NCBI GenBank assembly: GCA_963750935.1
Contig: CAVVSR010000014.1
Coordinates: 558,001 to 622,000, forward strand
Reading direction: 5' to 3'
Source of the DNA: JACCXG01 sp963750935
GTDB lineage: Bacteria; Acidobacteriota; Vicinamibacteria; Vicinamibacterales; 2-12-FULL-66-21
Length of the DNA stretch: 64,000 nucleotides
Under the pieces are notes generated by a model. That model had not been told where the DNA came from. It saw only the letters and a program-made list of their open reading frames with translations, and made no database searches. Made by a program: the position numbers and the translations under genes. This document shows positions 54,357 to 63,389 of this stretch, in pieces. How positions within the stretch are numbered: the first letter of the stretch is position 1; each line of letters begins with the position of its first letter.

Positions 54357-54689
54357 TCACAGCTTGTCGTACGCGTCCTTCTTGAACCCGAACATCACCT
54401 GGCTGCCATGGACGAGGATCGGCCGCTTGATCAGGTTCGGCTGCTCCATCATCAGGTCGATGGCTTCCGGCTTCGAACGGGGCAGGGACCGCTGCTTGAA
54501 GACCGGGCTCCGCGTGCTCACGAACTCGAGGAAGTGGTCCTCGGCGATGTGCCGCTCGAGAAAGGCCCGATCGGGCGGGTCCTTGTTGATGTCGCGCTCG
54601 GCGACCTCGATCCCACGCTGCTCCAGATAACTTCTGGCGTTGCGGCAGGTCGTTCAGGTCGGCTTCCAGAAAAAGACTGGCTTCGACAT
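54357..54689 (-). CDS. Probable selenoprotein of the ArsC/Spx-like thioredoxin-fold family (in-frame TGA = Sec12)
   Basis: 110 codons from ATG 54689 to TGA 54357-54359, interrupted at codon 12 (54654-54656) by a TGA in frame. The sequence reads MSKPVFFWKPT-TGA-TTCRNARSYLEQ, then DINKDPPDRAFLERHI, PVFKQRSLPRSKPEAIDLMM and NLIKRPILVHGSQVMFGF, and ends KKDAYDKL. The family (ArsC/Spx/YffB) normally has Cys-x-x-Cys here (CxTCRNA). TGA replaces exactly the first Cys, giving U-x-x-C, and the frame is otherwise perfect. The SECIS-like hairpin is listed separately. Insertion needs SelA, SelB and SelC, none in this window. A sequence substitution error is the alternative. Confidence 0.78.
54623..54637 (-). 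promoter_or_regulatory. Putative bacterial SECIS hairpin of the ArsC-like selenoprotein
   Basis: On the coding (minus) strand, 16 nt after the TGA codon, CCAGA and TCTGG form a perfect 5-bp stem around loop AGTTA. The apical loop starts 21 nt after TGA, and G is the second base of the loop. Published descriptions of bacterial SECIS elements put the loop about 16-37 nt downstream with a G in the first two loop positions. A weaker outer stem (CGC/GCG) can extend it. It lies in the coding region, as expected for SelB-bound elements. Confidence 0.6.
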
Positions 54690-54754
54690 CTCGCTATCTT
54701 AGACGAGCCTTGGCGGCGTCCCGTCCAGGCAAATCCTCCCCCGTGCCCGTTGGG

Positions 54755-54760
54755 TACAAT
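54755..54760 (+). promoter_or_regulatory. -10 box (TACAAT) upstream of queE
   Basis: GGGTACAAT ends 16 bp upstream of the queE GTG start, leaving almost no untranslated leader. No good -35 was seen. On the opposite strand a TAAGAT (54696-54701) could serve the selenoprotein gene, so the region is a compact divergent promoter. No preQ1 riboswitch was recognised. Confidence 0.4.
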
Positions 54761-54775
54761 ACCTGTCGGGCAGCA

Positions 54776-55417
54776 GTGCTGACGATCAACGAGATTTTCC
54801 ACTCGATCCAGGGGGAGTCGACCCACACCGGGCGGCCGTGCGTCTTCGTCCGGCTGACCGCGTGCGACCTCCGCTGTTCCTGGTGCGACACGGCCTACGC
54901 GTTCACCGAGGGGCACAAGATGTCCCTGGACGAGGTGATGGCCGAGGTCGAGTCCTACGGCTGCGGCCTGGTCGAGATCACCGGCGGAGAGCCGCTGCTG
55001 CAGCGCGAGGTGTATCCGCTGATGGACCGCCTGCTCAGTGCCGGGCGAACCGTGATGGTGGAGACCGGCGGTCACATGAGCATCGAGCAGGTGCCGGAGC
55101 CGGTCATCAAGATCGTGGACGTCAAGTGCCCGGGCAGCGGCGAGGCGCACCGCAACGAGTGGGCGAATCTCGATCGACTGGCGCGGCACGACGAGGTCAA
55201 GTTCGTCATCAAGGACCGCGCCGACTACGAGTACGCGCGCGACGTCGTCCGGCGGCACGGCCTCGAGCGCCGGGTTGCGGCGGTGCTGTTCTCACCCGTG
55301 CACGGCGTGCTCGACTCGAAGCAGCTCGCGGCCTGGATTCTCGAGGACAAGCTCGAGGTGCGGCTGCAGCTGCAGGTCCACAAGTTCATCTGGGGTGCGG
55401 ATGTCCGCGGAGTCTAG
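54776..55417 (+). CDS. queE: 7-carboxy-7-deazaguanine synthase QueE
   Basis: 213 residues from GTG 54776, giving INEIFHSIQGESTHTGRPCV. The radical-SAM cluster motif is CDLRCSWCDT (C-x3-C-x2-C), then VEITGGEPLLQ, VDVKCPGSGEAHRNEW and the C-terminal LQLQVHKFIWGAD, all as in QueE. It rearranges 6-carboxytetrahydropterin to 7-carboxy-7-deazaguanine in queuosine synthesis. It lies 3 bp ahead of queC, with queA elsewhere in the window. Confidence 0.93.
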   Translation: MLTINEIFHSIQGESTHTGRPCVFVRLTACDLRCSWCDTAYAFTEGHKMSLDEVMAEVESYGCGLVEITGGEPLLQREVYPLMDRLLSAGRTVMVETGGHMSIEQVPEPVIKIVDVKCPGSGEAHRNEWANLDRLARHDEVKFVIKDRADYEYARDVVRRHGLERRVAAVLFSPVHGVLDSKQLAAWILEDKLEVRLQLQVHKFIWGADVRGV

Positions 55418-55420
55418 CCG

Positions 55421-56089
55421 GTGAAAGCGGTCCTGCTGCTGAGCGGCGGCCTCGATTCGTATACGGCGGGTGCACTGGCAGCGAAGGACGGATACGAGCT
55501 CTACGCGCTGACGATTCGCTACGGCCAGGTACACGCGCGCGAGGTCGAGGCCGCGCGAACCGTTGCCGCCGCGCTCGGCGCCGCCGCGCACGCCGAGCTC
55601 CAGGTCAATCTCGCAGCGTTCGGCGGATCGGCGCTGGTCGGCGAAGGCGACATTCCCAAGGACCGCGACCTCGGCCAGCAGGACATCCCGTCGACTTACG
55701 TGCCGGCGCGGAACACCGTGTTCCTCTCGCTGGCGCTGGCCTGGGCCGAAGTCGTCGGCGCCACCGCGATCGTAATCGGCGTGAACGCGCTCGACTACTC
55801 CGGCTATCCGGACTGCCGGCCCGAGTATCTCGCGGCGTTCGAGCGGCTGGCGTCGCTCGCGACCCGCGCCGGTGTCCAGGGCACACGGCTACGCGTGGTC
55901 GCTCCGCTCATCGACATGTCGAAGGCGGAGATCGTCCGCGCCGGCACGTCGCTCGGCCTCGACTATGGCCTGACACACAGCTGCTACGATCCCGACCCTG
56001 AGGGCCGGCCGTGCAACCGATGCGACAGCTGCCGCCTCCGCGCCAAGGGCTTCGCCGAAGCCGGAATCCCGGACCCTTTGACAACCTGA
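55421..56089 (+). CDS. queC: 7-cyano-7-deazaguanine synthase QueC
   Basis: 222 residues from GTG 55421. The PP-loop ATPase motif is AVLLLSGGLDSYTAGALA, followed by YVPARNTVFLSLALAWAE, IGVNALDYSGYPDCRPEYL and the zinc site CYDPDPEGRPCNRCDSCRLR. QueC converts 7-carboxy-7-deazaguanine to preQ0 with ATP and ammonia. Co-transcribed with queE. Four cysteines of the zinc site are intact. Confidence 0.95.
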   Translation: MKAVLLLSGGLDSYTAGALAAKDGYELYALTIRYGQVHAREVEAARTVAAALGAAAHAELQVNLAAFGGSALVGEGDIPKDRDLGQQDIPSTYVPARNTVFLSLALAWAEVVGATAIVIGVNALDYSGYPDCRPEYLAAFERLASLATRAGVQGTRLRVVAPLIDMSKAEIVRAGTSLGLDYGLTHSCYDPDPEGRPCNRCDSCRLRAKGFAEAGIPDPLTT

Positions 56090-56137
56090 CACCGCGACCA
56101 GCACAAGCACCGAGCACCGAGCACCAACAAAACGACC

Positions 56138-57320
56138 ATGACCGCCCGCCTCTACTACGCCGATCCCTACCTCTCCGAGTTCGACGCCGACGTGGTCGAG
56201 ACCTTCAGCCTCGACGGCCGCACCGCAGTCGTGCTCGACAGGACGGCGTTCTACCCGACCTCCGGCGGCCAGCCGTTCGACACCGGCTCTCTGGGAGAGG
56301 CGAGGGTCATGGACGTCACGGACGCAGACGACGGGCGGATCGTCCACGTGATCGACGGCGAGGCGCCGCGCGGCCGCGTCAGCGGGACGCATCGACTGGG
56401 AGCGGCGCTTCGAGCACATGCAGCAGCACACGGGGCAGCACGTGCTGTCCGCCGCGTTCGACCGGCTCTCGGCCGTGCGGACGATGAGCTTTCACCTCGG
56501 CGCCGAGTCGGCGACCATCGACCTGGCGCGCGAAGTGACCCCGGCCGAGATCGCCGGCGCGGAAGATCTCGCGAACCAGGTCGTCTGGGAGGACCGGCCG
56601 GTCTCGATCCGCTTCGTCGATGCCGCCGATGCCGCGTCCCTCGGACTGCGAAAGGAGTCGGCGCGAACCGGAGAACTGCGGATCATCGACGTCGATCGCT
56701 TCGACGTCTCCGCCTGCGGCGGCACGCACGTCGCCCGGACCGGCGCGATCGGGATCATCGCCATTGCGTCATGGGAACGCCTCCGCGGCGGCTCGCGCAT
56801 CGAGTTCCGCTGCGGCGTGCGGGCGCTGCGTTCGCACCGGGCGCTGCGCGACACCGTGGCGGCCTCGACCCGCTTGCTGTCGATCGCCGCTGACGAGTTG
56901 CCGCAGGCGGTCGAGCGACTGCAGACCGAGAACAAGGACGCCAGGCGTCGCGGCAAGGAGCTGGAGGGCAGGCTGGCAGGGTTCGAGGCGGAGTCGCTTG
57001 CCGGCCGCGCCGAAGAGATCGCCGGACGCCGCGTCGTCCTCGAGGCCGTGGCCGACTACGACGTCAACGGGCTGAAGATCCTCGCGCAGGCGATCGGCTC
57101 GCGGCCCGGCTACGCCGCGGTGCTGTGCACCGACACGCCGCCACTGGCCGTCGTGATCGTCCGCGCGCCCGACGTGACGCTCGATGCGTCGGCTCTGATC
57201 AAACAGCTCACGGCGCGGTTCGGCGGCAAGGGCGGGGGCAGGCCGGATCTCGCCCAGGGGGGCGGCCTGAGCGGTCCCGCGCACGAGGTCCTCGCCGCCG
57301 CGCGCGCGGCGATCGCCTGA
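56138..57320 (+). CDS. AlaX-type alanyl-tRNA editing protein with DHHA1 tail, +1 break near 56390
   Basis: About 393 residues. FSLDGRTAVVLDRTAFYPTS, GGQPFDTGSL and, after one extra C near 56390, IDWERRFEHMQQHTGQHVLS (HxxxH zinc motif), SFHLGAESATIDLAREV, FDVSACGGTHVARTG (CxxxH) form the editing domain that removes Ser or Gly from mischarged tRNA-Ala. The C-terminal DHHA1-like region ends ARFGGKGGGRPDLAQGGG, as in the C-terminal domain of AlaRS. This is the long AlaX form. A GCACCGA word repeat lies just upstream (56108-56125). Confidence 0.88.
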
Positions 57321-58115
57321 TTACTTGGTCTGCAGCTTGACGATCGTCTGCCCGGCTTCGCGGGCGACGTCGGGGTTGCGATCGCCGGACGCCTTCCGCA
57401 GCGCCGGCAGCGCCGGCGCGGCGACCGCGGGCTCGAACGATCCGAGTGCCGCCGCCGCGGCGCGCCGGACTTCCGGATCCTGGTCCGCGAGCCCGGCGAT
57501 CAACGCCGGAATCGATTCGGCCGGCCGCTCGTGAATGATGCCGACGTAGGTCGCCGCGACCGCTCGCACCCCGGGGTCCGCATCCTTCAGCCTGGCGACG
57601 AGCAGCGGCACGACGACGTCGCCGTCGAGCGGCGCCCGTTCCTTCAGCTTGCCGATCGATCGCAGCGCCTCGCGGCGGACGATCGGATCCTTGCTCGAGA
57701 GTGCCTGTCGCAGCGGCGGGAGCGCCGCCGGTCCCATGAAGCTCAACGCCAGCGCGGCCTCGACCGTCAGCGCCGGCTCGGCGAGCACGTCCGCCACGTC
57801 TGAGACGATCGGCGAGGCCCTCCGCCCGAGCAGTCCCGCGGCTTTCAGCGCGGCCTTGAGCGTCTCGGCCTCGGAGTGGTCGTCGCGCAGGGTCTGCTGG
57901 ATGATCGGCAGCGCTCCGACGCCCAGCTGTTCGAGCTCGCGCGTGGCCTCTTCGACTTCCTTCGGGTTCTGGCTGTAGAGCCGCTTCAGCCACTCCGGCG
58001 ACGGCGTCGGCGGCGGCGCGACAGTCGACACCGGCTCGGCCTGGCTGCGGCGGTACTGCCAGGCGGCGGCCCCGGCGCAGGCCACGACGACGAGGGCGAT
58101 CAGCAGACGCTTCAT
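57321..58115 (-). CDS. HEAT-repeat protein with N-terminal membrane anchor
   Basis: 264 residues. A signal or anchor (LLIALVVVACAGAAAW) precedes several HEAT/PBS-lyase-like repeats such as DPIVRREALRSIGKLKERA, DADPGVRAVAATYVGII, DQDPEVRRAAAAALGSFEPA and DRNPDVAREAGQTIVKL. HEAT solenoids bind proteins. It starts inside the dacB stop (ATGA overlap), so it is co-transcribed with dacB. Function unknown; periplasmic or membrane-bound. Confidence 0.75.
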   Translation of the reverse strand: MKRLLIALVVVACAGAAAWQYRRSQAEPVSTVAPPPTPSPEWLKRLYSQNPKEVEEATRELEQLGVGALPIIQQTLRDDHSEAETLKAALKAAGLLGRRASPIVSDVADVLAEPALTVEAALALSFMGPAALPPLRQALSSKDPIVRREALRSIGKLKERAPLDGDVVVPLLVARLKDADPGVRAVAATYVGIIHERPAESIPALIAGLADQDPEVRRAAAAALGSFEPAVAAPALPALRKASGDRNPDVAREAGQTIVKLQTK

Positions 58116-59686
58116 GGCGATCGGTGTTTTCGCGTGAAGTTGGCCAGCACCTCGACGCCGAGGTCGGCGATCCAGTTGACCGTGGCGGCCGGGATCACGA
58201 AGTCGTTCGCGATGATGGAGAACAGCAGCATCTCGCCGTCGCGCGTGCGGACGTAGCCGGACAGCGCCCGGACGTTTGCGATCGATCCGGTCTTCGCCAC
58301 GGCGTTGCCTTCGGCGCGCGACCGCCGCATCCGTGTCGAGATCGTGCCGTCCTTGCCGGCAACGGGCAGCGACGCGACGAACGGCTCGCGATGGCCCACG
58401 TCGGAATACATCCGCTCAAGGATATGCCCGAGCAGCTGCGCGGTGAGGAAGTTGTAGCGCGACAGTCCCGAACCGTCGGCCAGGACCAGGAACCGATCGT
58501 CGATCTGCCACTGCCGCAGCGCCGACTGGATCGCCGCCCGGCCCCCGCGCACGCTGCCGCCGCGCCCGGAGGCCGCGCCGGCGGCCTTCACCAGGGTTTC
58601 CGCGTAGAGGTTCTGGCTCACCTTCATCAGGACCGATGCGATCTCCCGCAGCGGCGGCGACTCCGTCCGCACGAGCACACGCCGATCCGGCGTCGCGCCG
58701 GCATTCGCGCCTCCCGCCACATCGTCGAGATCGACCGGATCGCCCAGGACCTCGATCCCGTTCACGACGAGTGCGTCCTTGAACGCGTTGACGAAGTAGA
58801 ACGTCGGATTGACGACGGCGACCTGACGGGCAACGGTGCGGAGCGGCGTCTCGGCGACGGGCGGCGACGCCGGCGCCAGCGGCACGGTGCCCGTGACCTC
58901 GAGGACCGGACGATCGAGCGCCCGCCGATACTCGACGGTTTCGGGCGTGCCGGCCGGAGCGGTGGTGGCCCGGTTGATCAGCGTGAGCCCGGACCCTGAC
59001 GTGAGCGTGACCGCTGCGGGATCGCCAGCCACCGCGCCGGGCTTCACCGTCAGCTCCGCGATGTCCTCGTTGTATTGCAGCGCGCCGACCGGCGCCGCAT
59101 ATCCGTACTGCAGATCGTCCCACGCCCAGCCGCCGCCCAGCCCCTCGTCGTCGAACGCCTGATCGTCGCCGACGATGCGGCCGTCGATGCGGGTGATCCC
59201 GGCGGCCTTGAGGGCGGCGATCCATTCCGCGAACACCGCGGCGCCGCGGCCGTTGCGGGTGTTGATGGTTGGATCGCCCCCGCCGCGGACGACGAGATCG
59301 CCGCGCAGCACGCCGGCCTCGACCGGCGCACTCGTCTCGAGCGTGGTCACGAAGCGGTAGTCCCACGTCAGCACGCCGGCCGCTCCCGCCAGGGTCACGA
59401 CCTTCATGTTCGACGCCGGCATCATCAGCTTGTCGGGGTTGAGCTCGAACAGGCGCTCGCCGGTGTCGAGCGAGCGGACGACGACCGCCCACGTGGCGTG
59501 CGACGTGATCGCGGCGCCGAACACGGCATCGAGGTCGCGCCGCAGCTGGACGACGGCGTCGTCCGGCTTCCGAGACTGCGATCGCGCGGCGGACGCCGGA
59601 GGGGTGGGAGGAGGATTTGCGGGAGCAGACGCGCACCCCGCCGCGAATGTCAGCAGCAGGGCGCGCGCGATCGCGGAACGAGTTAT
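58112..59686 (-). CDS. dacB: D-alanyl-D-alanine carboxypeptidase/endopeptidase DacB (PBP4 type), lipoprotein
   Basis: 524 residues. The N-terminus TRSAIARALLLTFAAGC is a lipoprotein signal with lipobox before Cys. Active-site motifs of class C PBPs are present: MPASNMKVV (SxxK), SGLSRYNFL (SxN) and AKTGSIANV (KTG). PBP4-type enzymes trim peptidoglycan. The only start that keeps the basic N-region is an ATA at 59684-59686, preceded by AGGAG at a good distance and overlapping the DUF4340 stop. An original ATG altered by error is the alternative. Confidence 0.88.
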   Translation of the reverse strand: MTRSAIARALLLTFAAGCASAPANPPPTPPASAARSQSRKPDDAVVQLRRDLDAVFGAAITSHATWAVVVRSLDTGERLFELNPDKLMMPASNMKVVTLAGAAGVLTWDYRFVTTLETSAPVEAGVLRGDLVVRGGGDPTINTRNGRGAAVFAEWIAALKAAGITRIDGRIVGDDQAFDDEGLGGGWAWDDLQYGYAAPVGALQYNEDIAELTVKPGAVAGDPAAVTLTSGSGLTLINRATTAPAGTPETVEYRRALDRPVLEVTGTVPLAPASPPVAETPLRTVARQVAVVNPTFYFVNAFKDALVVNGIEVLGDPVDLDDVAGGANAGATPDRRVLVRTESPPLREIASVLMKVSQNLYAETLVKAAGAASGRGGSVRGGRAAIQSALRQWQIDDRFLVLADGSGLSRYNFLTAQLLGHILERMYSDVGHREPFVASLPVAGKDGTISTRMRRSRAEGNAVAKTGSIANVRALSGYVRTRDGEMLLFSIIANDFVIPAATVNWIADLGVEVLANFTRKHRSP

Positions 59687-61017
59687 TTGAGCTCCTGGAG
59701 CGCCTTGACGATCGAGTCCACGGTGGTGGCGTCGATCTTCGCGGTGCCGGGCTCGCCGGCCCGCGACGCGAACGCGTCGGCGCCGGCCTTCGCGAAGGTC
59801 ACCCGCTCTTCCTTGCCCTCGTCGAACTTCACGGTGGCCGTGAACTCGGGCGCCGCCAGCGCCTTTGCCGCCGCGGGTTCGTTGCCCCAGGCGCTGGCGC
59901 GGGCGCCGGTCAATGCCGAGAGCAGCGTGTCGAACGACGCCGGATCGAGGTCTCGCGCCTGCGGCGAGATCTGCCGCCACTTCTCCTCGTCCTGCCCTTC
60001 CTTGTTCTTGACCTTGGTCTTCTCGAAGGCGCTGGTCTGTCCCGCGCGAACCAGCTCGACGCGCGTCGCATTGAACGATCTGGCGTCGAAGAGATCCTTC
60101 TGCCGGTACTCGAGCGGATCCTTCTTGAGGTCGTCGAGCACGGACGACTCGACGGTGAAGACCGCCGGCCGGGACAGGTCTCGCGCGTAGACCGTTCCTT
60201 CCTCGGCGGGCAGCCCGATCACCACGGACGCCTGTGACGACCCGGTGCCGAAGCGGATCGTCGCGACCGGCTTCTCGAGCCCGAACTTCTTCGGGTCCCC
60301 ATCGGCTTCGGCGATGACGGCCTTCATCTGCAGGCCGGTGATCCGGCTGATCAGGCCTTCGATCGCGCTCGAGTCCGCCCGACCCTCGGCCGGCGCGGCG
60401 ATGCGCCACTCGCCGGCGGGCTTCGCGAAGCGAGTGGTGCGATCTCCCGACACGATCTCGACGGCATCGAGCTTGTCGCGGTCCACCTTCACGGCCGACT
60501 TGTCGCGCAGGTCGAACGGCTTCTTGTTGAACGTGCCCTCGACGTGCACCGGGATCAGGAAGACCTTGTTCTCGTTGCCGCGGCGCGCGTACAGGTCGCT
60601 GCCAGGCGGCGTCTTCTGCCCGATCTGCAGCGTCTGCGGCTCGCCGCCGGCCTTGAAGGTGACCTCGATACGCGGCTGCGCCAGCCCGTACTCCTTGAGG
60701 TCCGGCGCGTTCTCGTCGACCACGCGCTGCATCTCGAGGGTCGACAGGTTCGTGGTCAGCTGCGAGATTTCCGAGCTGTCCGGATCGGCCGCGACCGGCG
60801 CGACGATGCGCCAGGCGCCGCCGGTTTTCTGGAGCCTGGTCTGGTCGCCGCCTTCAGCCTTGATGCTGATCTCGTCGATCTTCTCGGCGTCGACGGTGAA
60901 GACCTTGTCCTTCTTGGGCTCGTCGTCTCCGGGCGCGCGTTGCGTGTCGCGATAGACCAGGTAGCCGAGCGGGATCGCGATGACGACGAGGATGATGAGC
61001 GTCCGCAGTCCGCGCAT
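59683..61017 (-). CDS. DUF4340 family protein
   Basis: 444 residues from ATG 61017. An N-terminal membrane helix (TLIILVVIAIPLGYLVY) leads into repeated modules of about 150 residues: KVFTVDAEKIDEISIKAEGG, GGAWRIVAPVAADPDSSEIS, DKLDAVEIVSGDRTTRFAKP, AGEWRIAAPAEGRADSSAIE. These are the DUF4340 repeats usually found with Gld-type ABC transporters, as here. It is probably periplasmic and membrane-anchored. It lies 2 bp after the GldG-like gene. Confidence 0.88.
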   Translation of the reverse strand: MRGLRTLIILVVIAIPLGYLVYRDTQRAPGDDEPKKDKVFTVDAEKIDEISIKAEGGDQTRLQKTGGAWRIVAPVAADPDSSEISQLTTNLSTLEMQRVVDENAPDLKEYGLAQPRIEVTFKAGGEPQTLQIGQKTPPGSDLYARRGNENKVFLIPVHVEGTFNKKPFDLRDKSAVKVDRDKLDAVEIVSGDRTTRFAKPAGEWRIAAPAEGRADSSAIEGLISRITGLQMKAVIAEADGDPKKFGLEKPVATIRFGTGSSQASVVIGLPAEEGTVYARDLSRPAVFTVESSVLDDLKKDPLEYRQKDLFDARSFNATRVELVRAGQTSAFEKTKVKNKEGQDEEKWRQISPQARDLDPASFDTLLSALTGARASAWGNEPAAAKALAAPEFTATVKFDEGKEERVTFAKAGADAFASRAGEPGTAKIDATTVDSIVKALQELK

Positions 61018-61019
61018 GC

Positions 61020-62613
61020 CTACCGCCTCCGCCACCAGGTCTGGACGCCCGCCAGCAGGATGATGCCGGGGATGCCGAGGACCGTGATCAGGAAGATGCG
61101 GAACTGCTGATCGCGCGTCAGCGTGACGCGGCGATCCTGCGGGTCGCGCGGGCGGATGGCGATCAGGTTCTCCTGCTGGGCCAGCCAGTTCACCGAGTTC
61201 ATGAACAGGTCGCGGTTGCCCGGAATGTTCAGCCCGGAGTTCGAGGCGAAGTCCGAGTCGCCGAACACGACGATCCGGGTTTCGGGCTTCGGCGTGTCCT
61301 CGGGCTTGGCGCCCTCCGCCGGCGCCGGAGCCGGCGGCACGTCGGTCGCGGGAGACGAGACGGCGGCGGCCAGCGAGACGGGCCCGGCCTTGTCGCCCTG
61401 CTCGAGATCGCGCCCGACCTTTCCGGTCGTATTCAGCGTCTTGATGTCCGTTTCGGCCCAGCTCTGGGGACCGGTCTCGACCAGGCTCTGCGCGAACTTG
61501 CCGCTGGTGCTGCCGGATGCCGGCGCGATCGACCGTGCGAGCCGGTACGCGGTGAGCAGGGCGAAGCGATCGGTGATCGGGTGCGGCTGGTACTTCGCGG
61601 CCACCGGCACCTCGGGGCCGGTCCCAAGAAGCTGGCCCATGCCGCTGACGTCGACCACGATGTCGTTGCCGACCTCGATCGCCCACTCCTTGAGCAGGGC
61701 GATGACGCGACGTGATCTCGGCGCCGCCCGCCTTGTCGGGCGGGTCCAGCATGAAGAAGACCTTGCCGCCCTTCGCCAGGTAGCGCTTGATCATCTCGAG
61801 CTCGGGCGCGAAGAAGTCGGTCTTCGGGCCGGCGATCACCAGCACCGACGCGTCGGCCGGGACCTCCTTCTGCTGGGCGAGCACGACCTTGTCGACCGTG
61901 TAGTTCTCCGCGGTCAGCGCCTGGCTGATGCTCGAGAAGCCGTCACGATCCGAGCCGTCGCTCGCGCGCTCGCCGTGCCCCTGGACGAAGTAGACCTTGT
62001 GCTGCTTGCCCTGGATGACCTTGATCAGGCCGTTGGTGACGTCCTGCTCCGCATCGGAGGTGACGCGCTCGGTGCGGCCGTCGTAGTCGAACACGATGGT
62101 GCCGAGCTGCTGGACGCCAGCCTGGTTGGCCCGCGACGGCGACTTGACCGCGTCGATGTACTCGACCGTGACCTGCTTGGTCACGTACTGGTACTCGTCC
62201 AGCCGATCGCGGAACCGCGGGAAGTCGTTCGAGTCGGCGAACACGCGGATGGCCACGGGCTTCTGCAGACCCTCGAGGATCTTGCGGGTCTGATCCGAGA
62301 GGGTGTACTGCTTGGCGGCGGTGACGTCCCAGCGCTTGTTGTGACGCGACGCCAGGTAGTTGAGCGCCACCAGGATGGCGAGCACGATCACCGCGCTCAC
62401 GACCGCCAGCGTGCCGAAGCGCGCCTCACGGCCGCCGAACGACCGGGCGATCTCGCGCCACTGGCTGAGCATGTAGATCAGCACGCAGACCAGTCCCGCA
62501 ATCGCGAGATAGAACCGGTGCGGCCATTCCGGGCGCAGGAAGAGCAGGGCCAGGGCCGCCATGACCAGCGCGACACCCAGCCAACCCAGGAGGTCGAAGA
62601 TTCTCTTGAGCAT
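61020..62613 (-). CDS. GldG-like ABC transporter accessory/permease protein, +1 break near 61707
   Basis: About 530 residues. Three N-terminal membrane helices (IFDLLGWLGVALVMAALALL, LAIAGLVCVLIYMLSQW, LAVVSAVIVLAILVALNYLA) precede a large extracytoplasmic domain with KKVYFVQGHGER-type text (here HKVYFVQGHGERASDG), SVLVIAGPKTDFFAPELEMI and FFMLDPPDKAGGAEITS. One extra base shifts to VIALLKEWAIEVGND and ends RIFLITVLGIPGIILLAGVQ. This is the GldG/ABC_transp_aux family, the soluble partner of a three-part ABC system. Confidence 0.85.
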
Positions 62614-62615
62614 GT

Positions 62616-63389
62616 CTAGCCCCGCCACCTTTCGCTGTCCACCGACTTCGCCGTGAGGAACAGCCCGAACGTGATGAAGCTCAGGTAGTAGACGAGGTGC
62701 TTCGTGTCGATGATGCCCCTGGCGAAGTCGTCGAAGTGGTCGATGATCGAGAGGTGCGTCAGCACGGCCCGCATCCACGGGCCCGACTGGTCCGCGTTCC
62801 AGCTGATGATCCACAGCATCAGGAACGCGGCGAAGGTGATGACGCCGGCCACGATCTGGTTCTTGGTGAAGCTCGAGATCAGCAGCCCGAGCGAGATGAA
62901 GCAGCCGCCCATCAGCAGCAGCCCGAGGTAGCCGGCGGCGATCGGCCGCCACTCCGGATCCCCGAACCAGAACAGGATCGCCATGTGGAGCAGCGTGACC
63001 AGCAGCATCGCGGCGTAGAGCCCCATCGCGCCGAGGAACTTGCCGAGGATGATCTGGAGGTCGGTCAGCGGCGAGGTCAGGAGCAGCTCGATGGTGCCGG
63101 AGCGCTTCTCCTCGGCGTAGGTCCGCATCGTGATCATCGGCATCACGAACAGGATGATCACCGCCGAGTTCATCAGCAGGTAGCGGATCATGTCCTGGTT
63201 GATGTTGTGCGAGCCGCCGCCCATCGGTCCCATCCCGGAGCTGCGCTGCACGAAGAAGGCGAGATAGACGTCGAAGAACCGGCCGAAGATCAGCGCGAAC
63301 AGGCCGATGATGATGTAGGCAATCGGCGACGCGAAGTAGGAGCGGAGCTCCTTGTCGGCGATCGCCAGAACGTTACGCACGCTGTTCAC
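62616..63389 (-). CDS. ABC transporter permease (GldF-like)
   Basis: 257 residues from GTG 63389. Six membrane helices include SPIAYIIIGLFALIFGRFF, SAVIILFVMPMITMRTYAEE and KNQIVAGVITFAAFLMLWII. The motif MRTYAEEKRSGTIELLLTSP is diagnostic of ABC2-type permeases of this group. It forms the channel with the ATPase encoded just upstream (17-bp overlap) and the GldG-like protein downstream. The transported substrate is unknown. Confidence 0.9.
   Translation of the reverse strand: MNSVRNVLAIADKELRSYFASPIAYIIIGLFALIFGRFFDVYLAFFVQRSSGMGPMGGGSHNINQDMIRYLLMNSAVIILFVMPMITMRTYAEEKRSGTIELLLTSPLTDLQIILGKFLGAMGLYAAMLLVTLLHMAILFWFGDPEWRPIAAGYLGLLLMGGCFISLGLLISSFTKNQIVAGVITFAAFLMLWIISWNADQSGPWMRAVLTHLSIIDHFDDFARGIIDTKHLVYYLSFITFGLFLTAKSVDSERWRG

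Noticed and set aside
54357..54689. Ordinary nonsense-mutated pseudogene
   Set aside because: There is just one stop, exactly at the redox Cys codon, with the rest of the frame intact and a SECIS-like hairpin at the right distance; decay would not be so specific.
54690..54775. PreQ1 riboswitch ahead of queE
   Set aside because: The leader after the TACAAT box is only about 15 nt and has no pseudoknot-like pairing.
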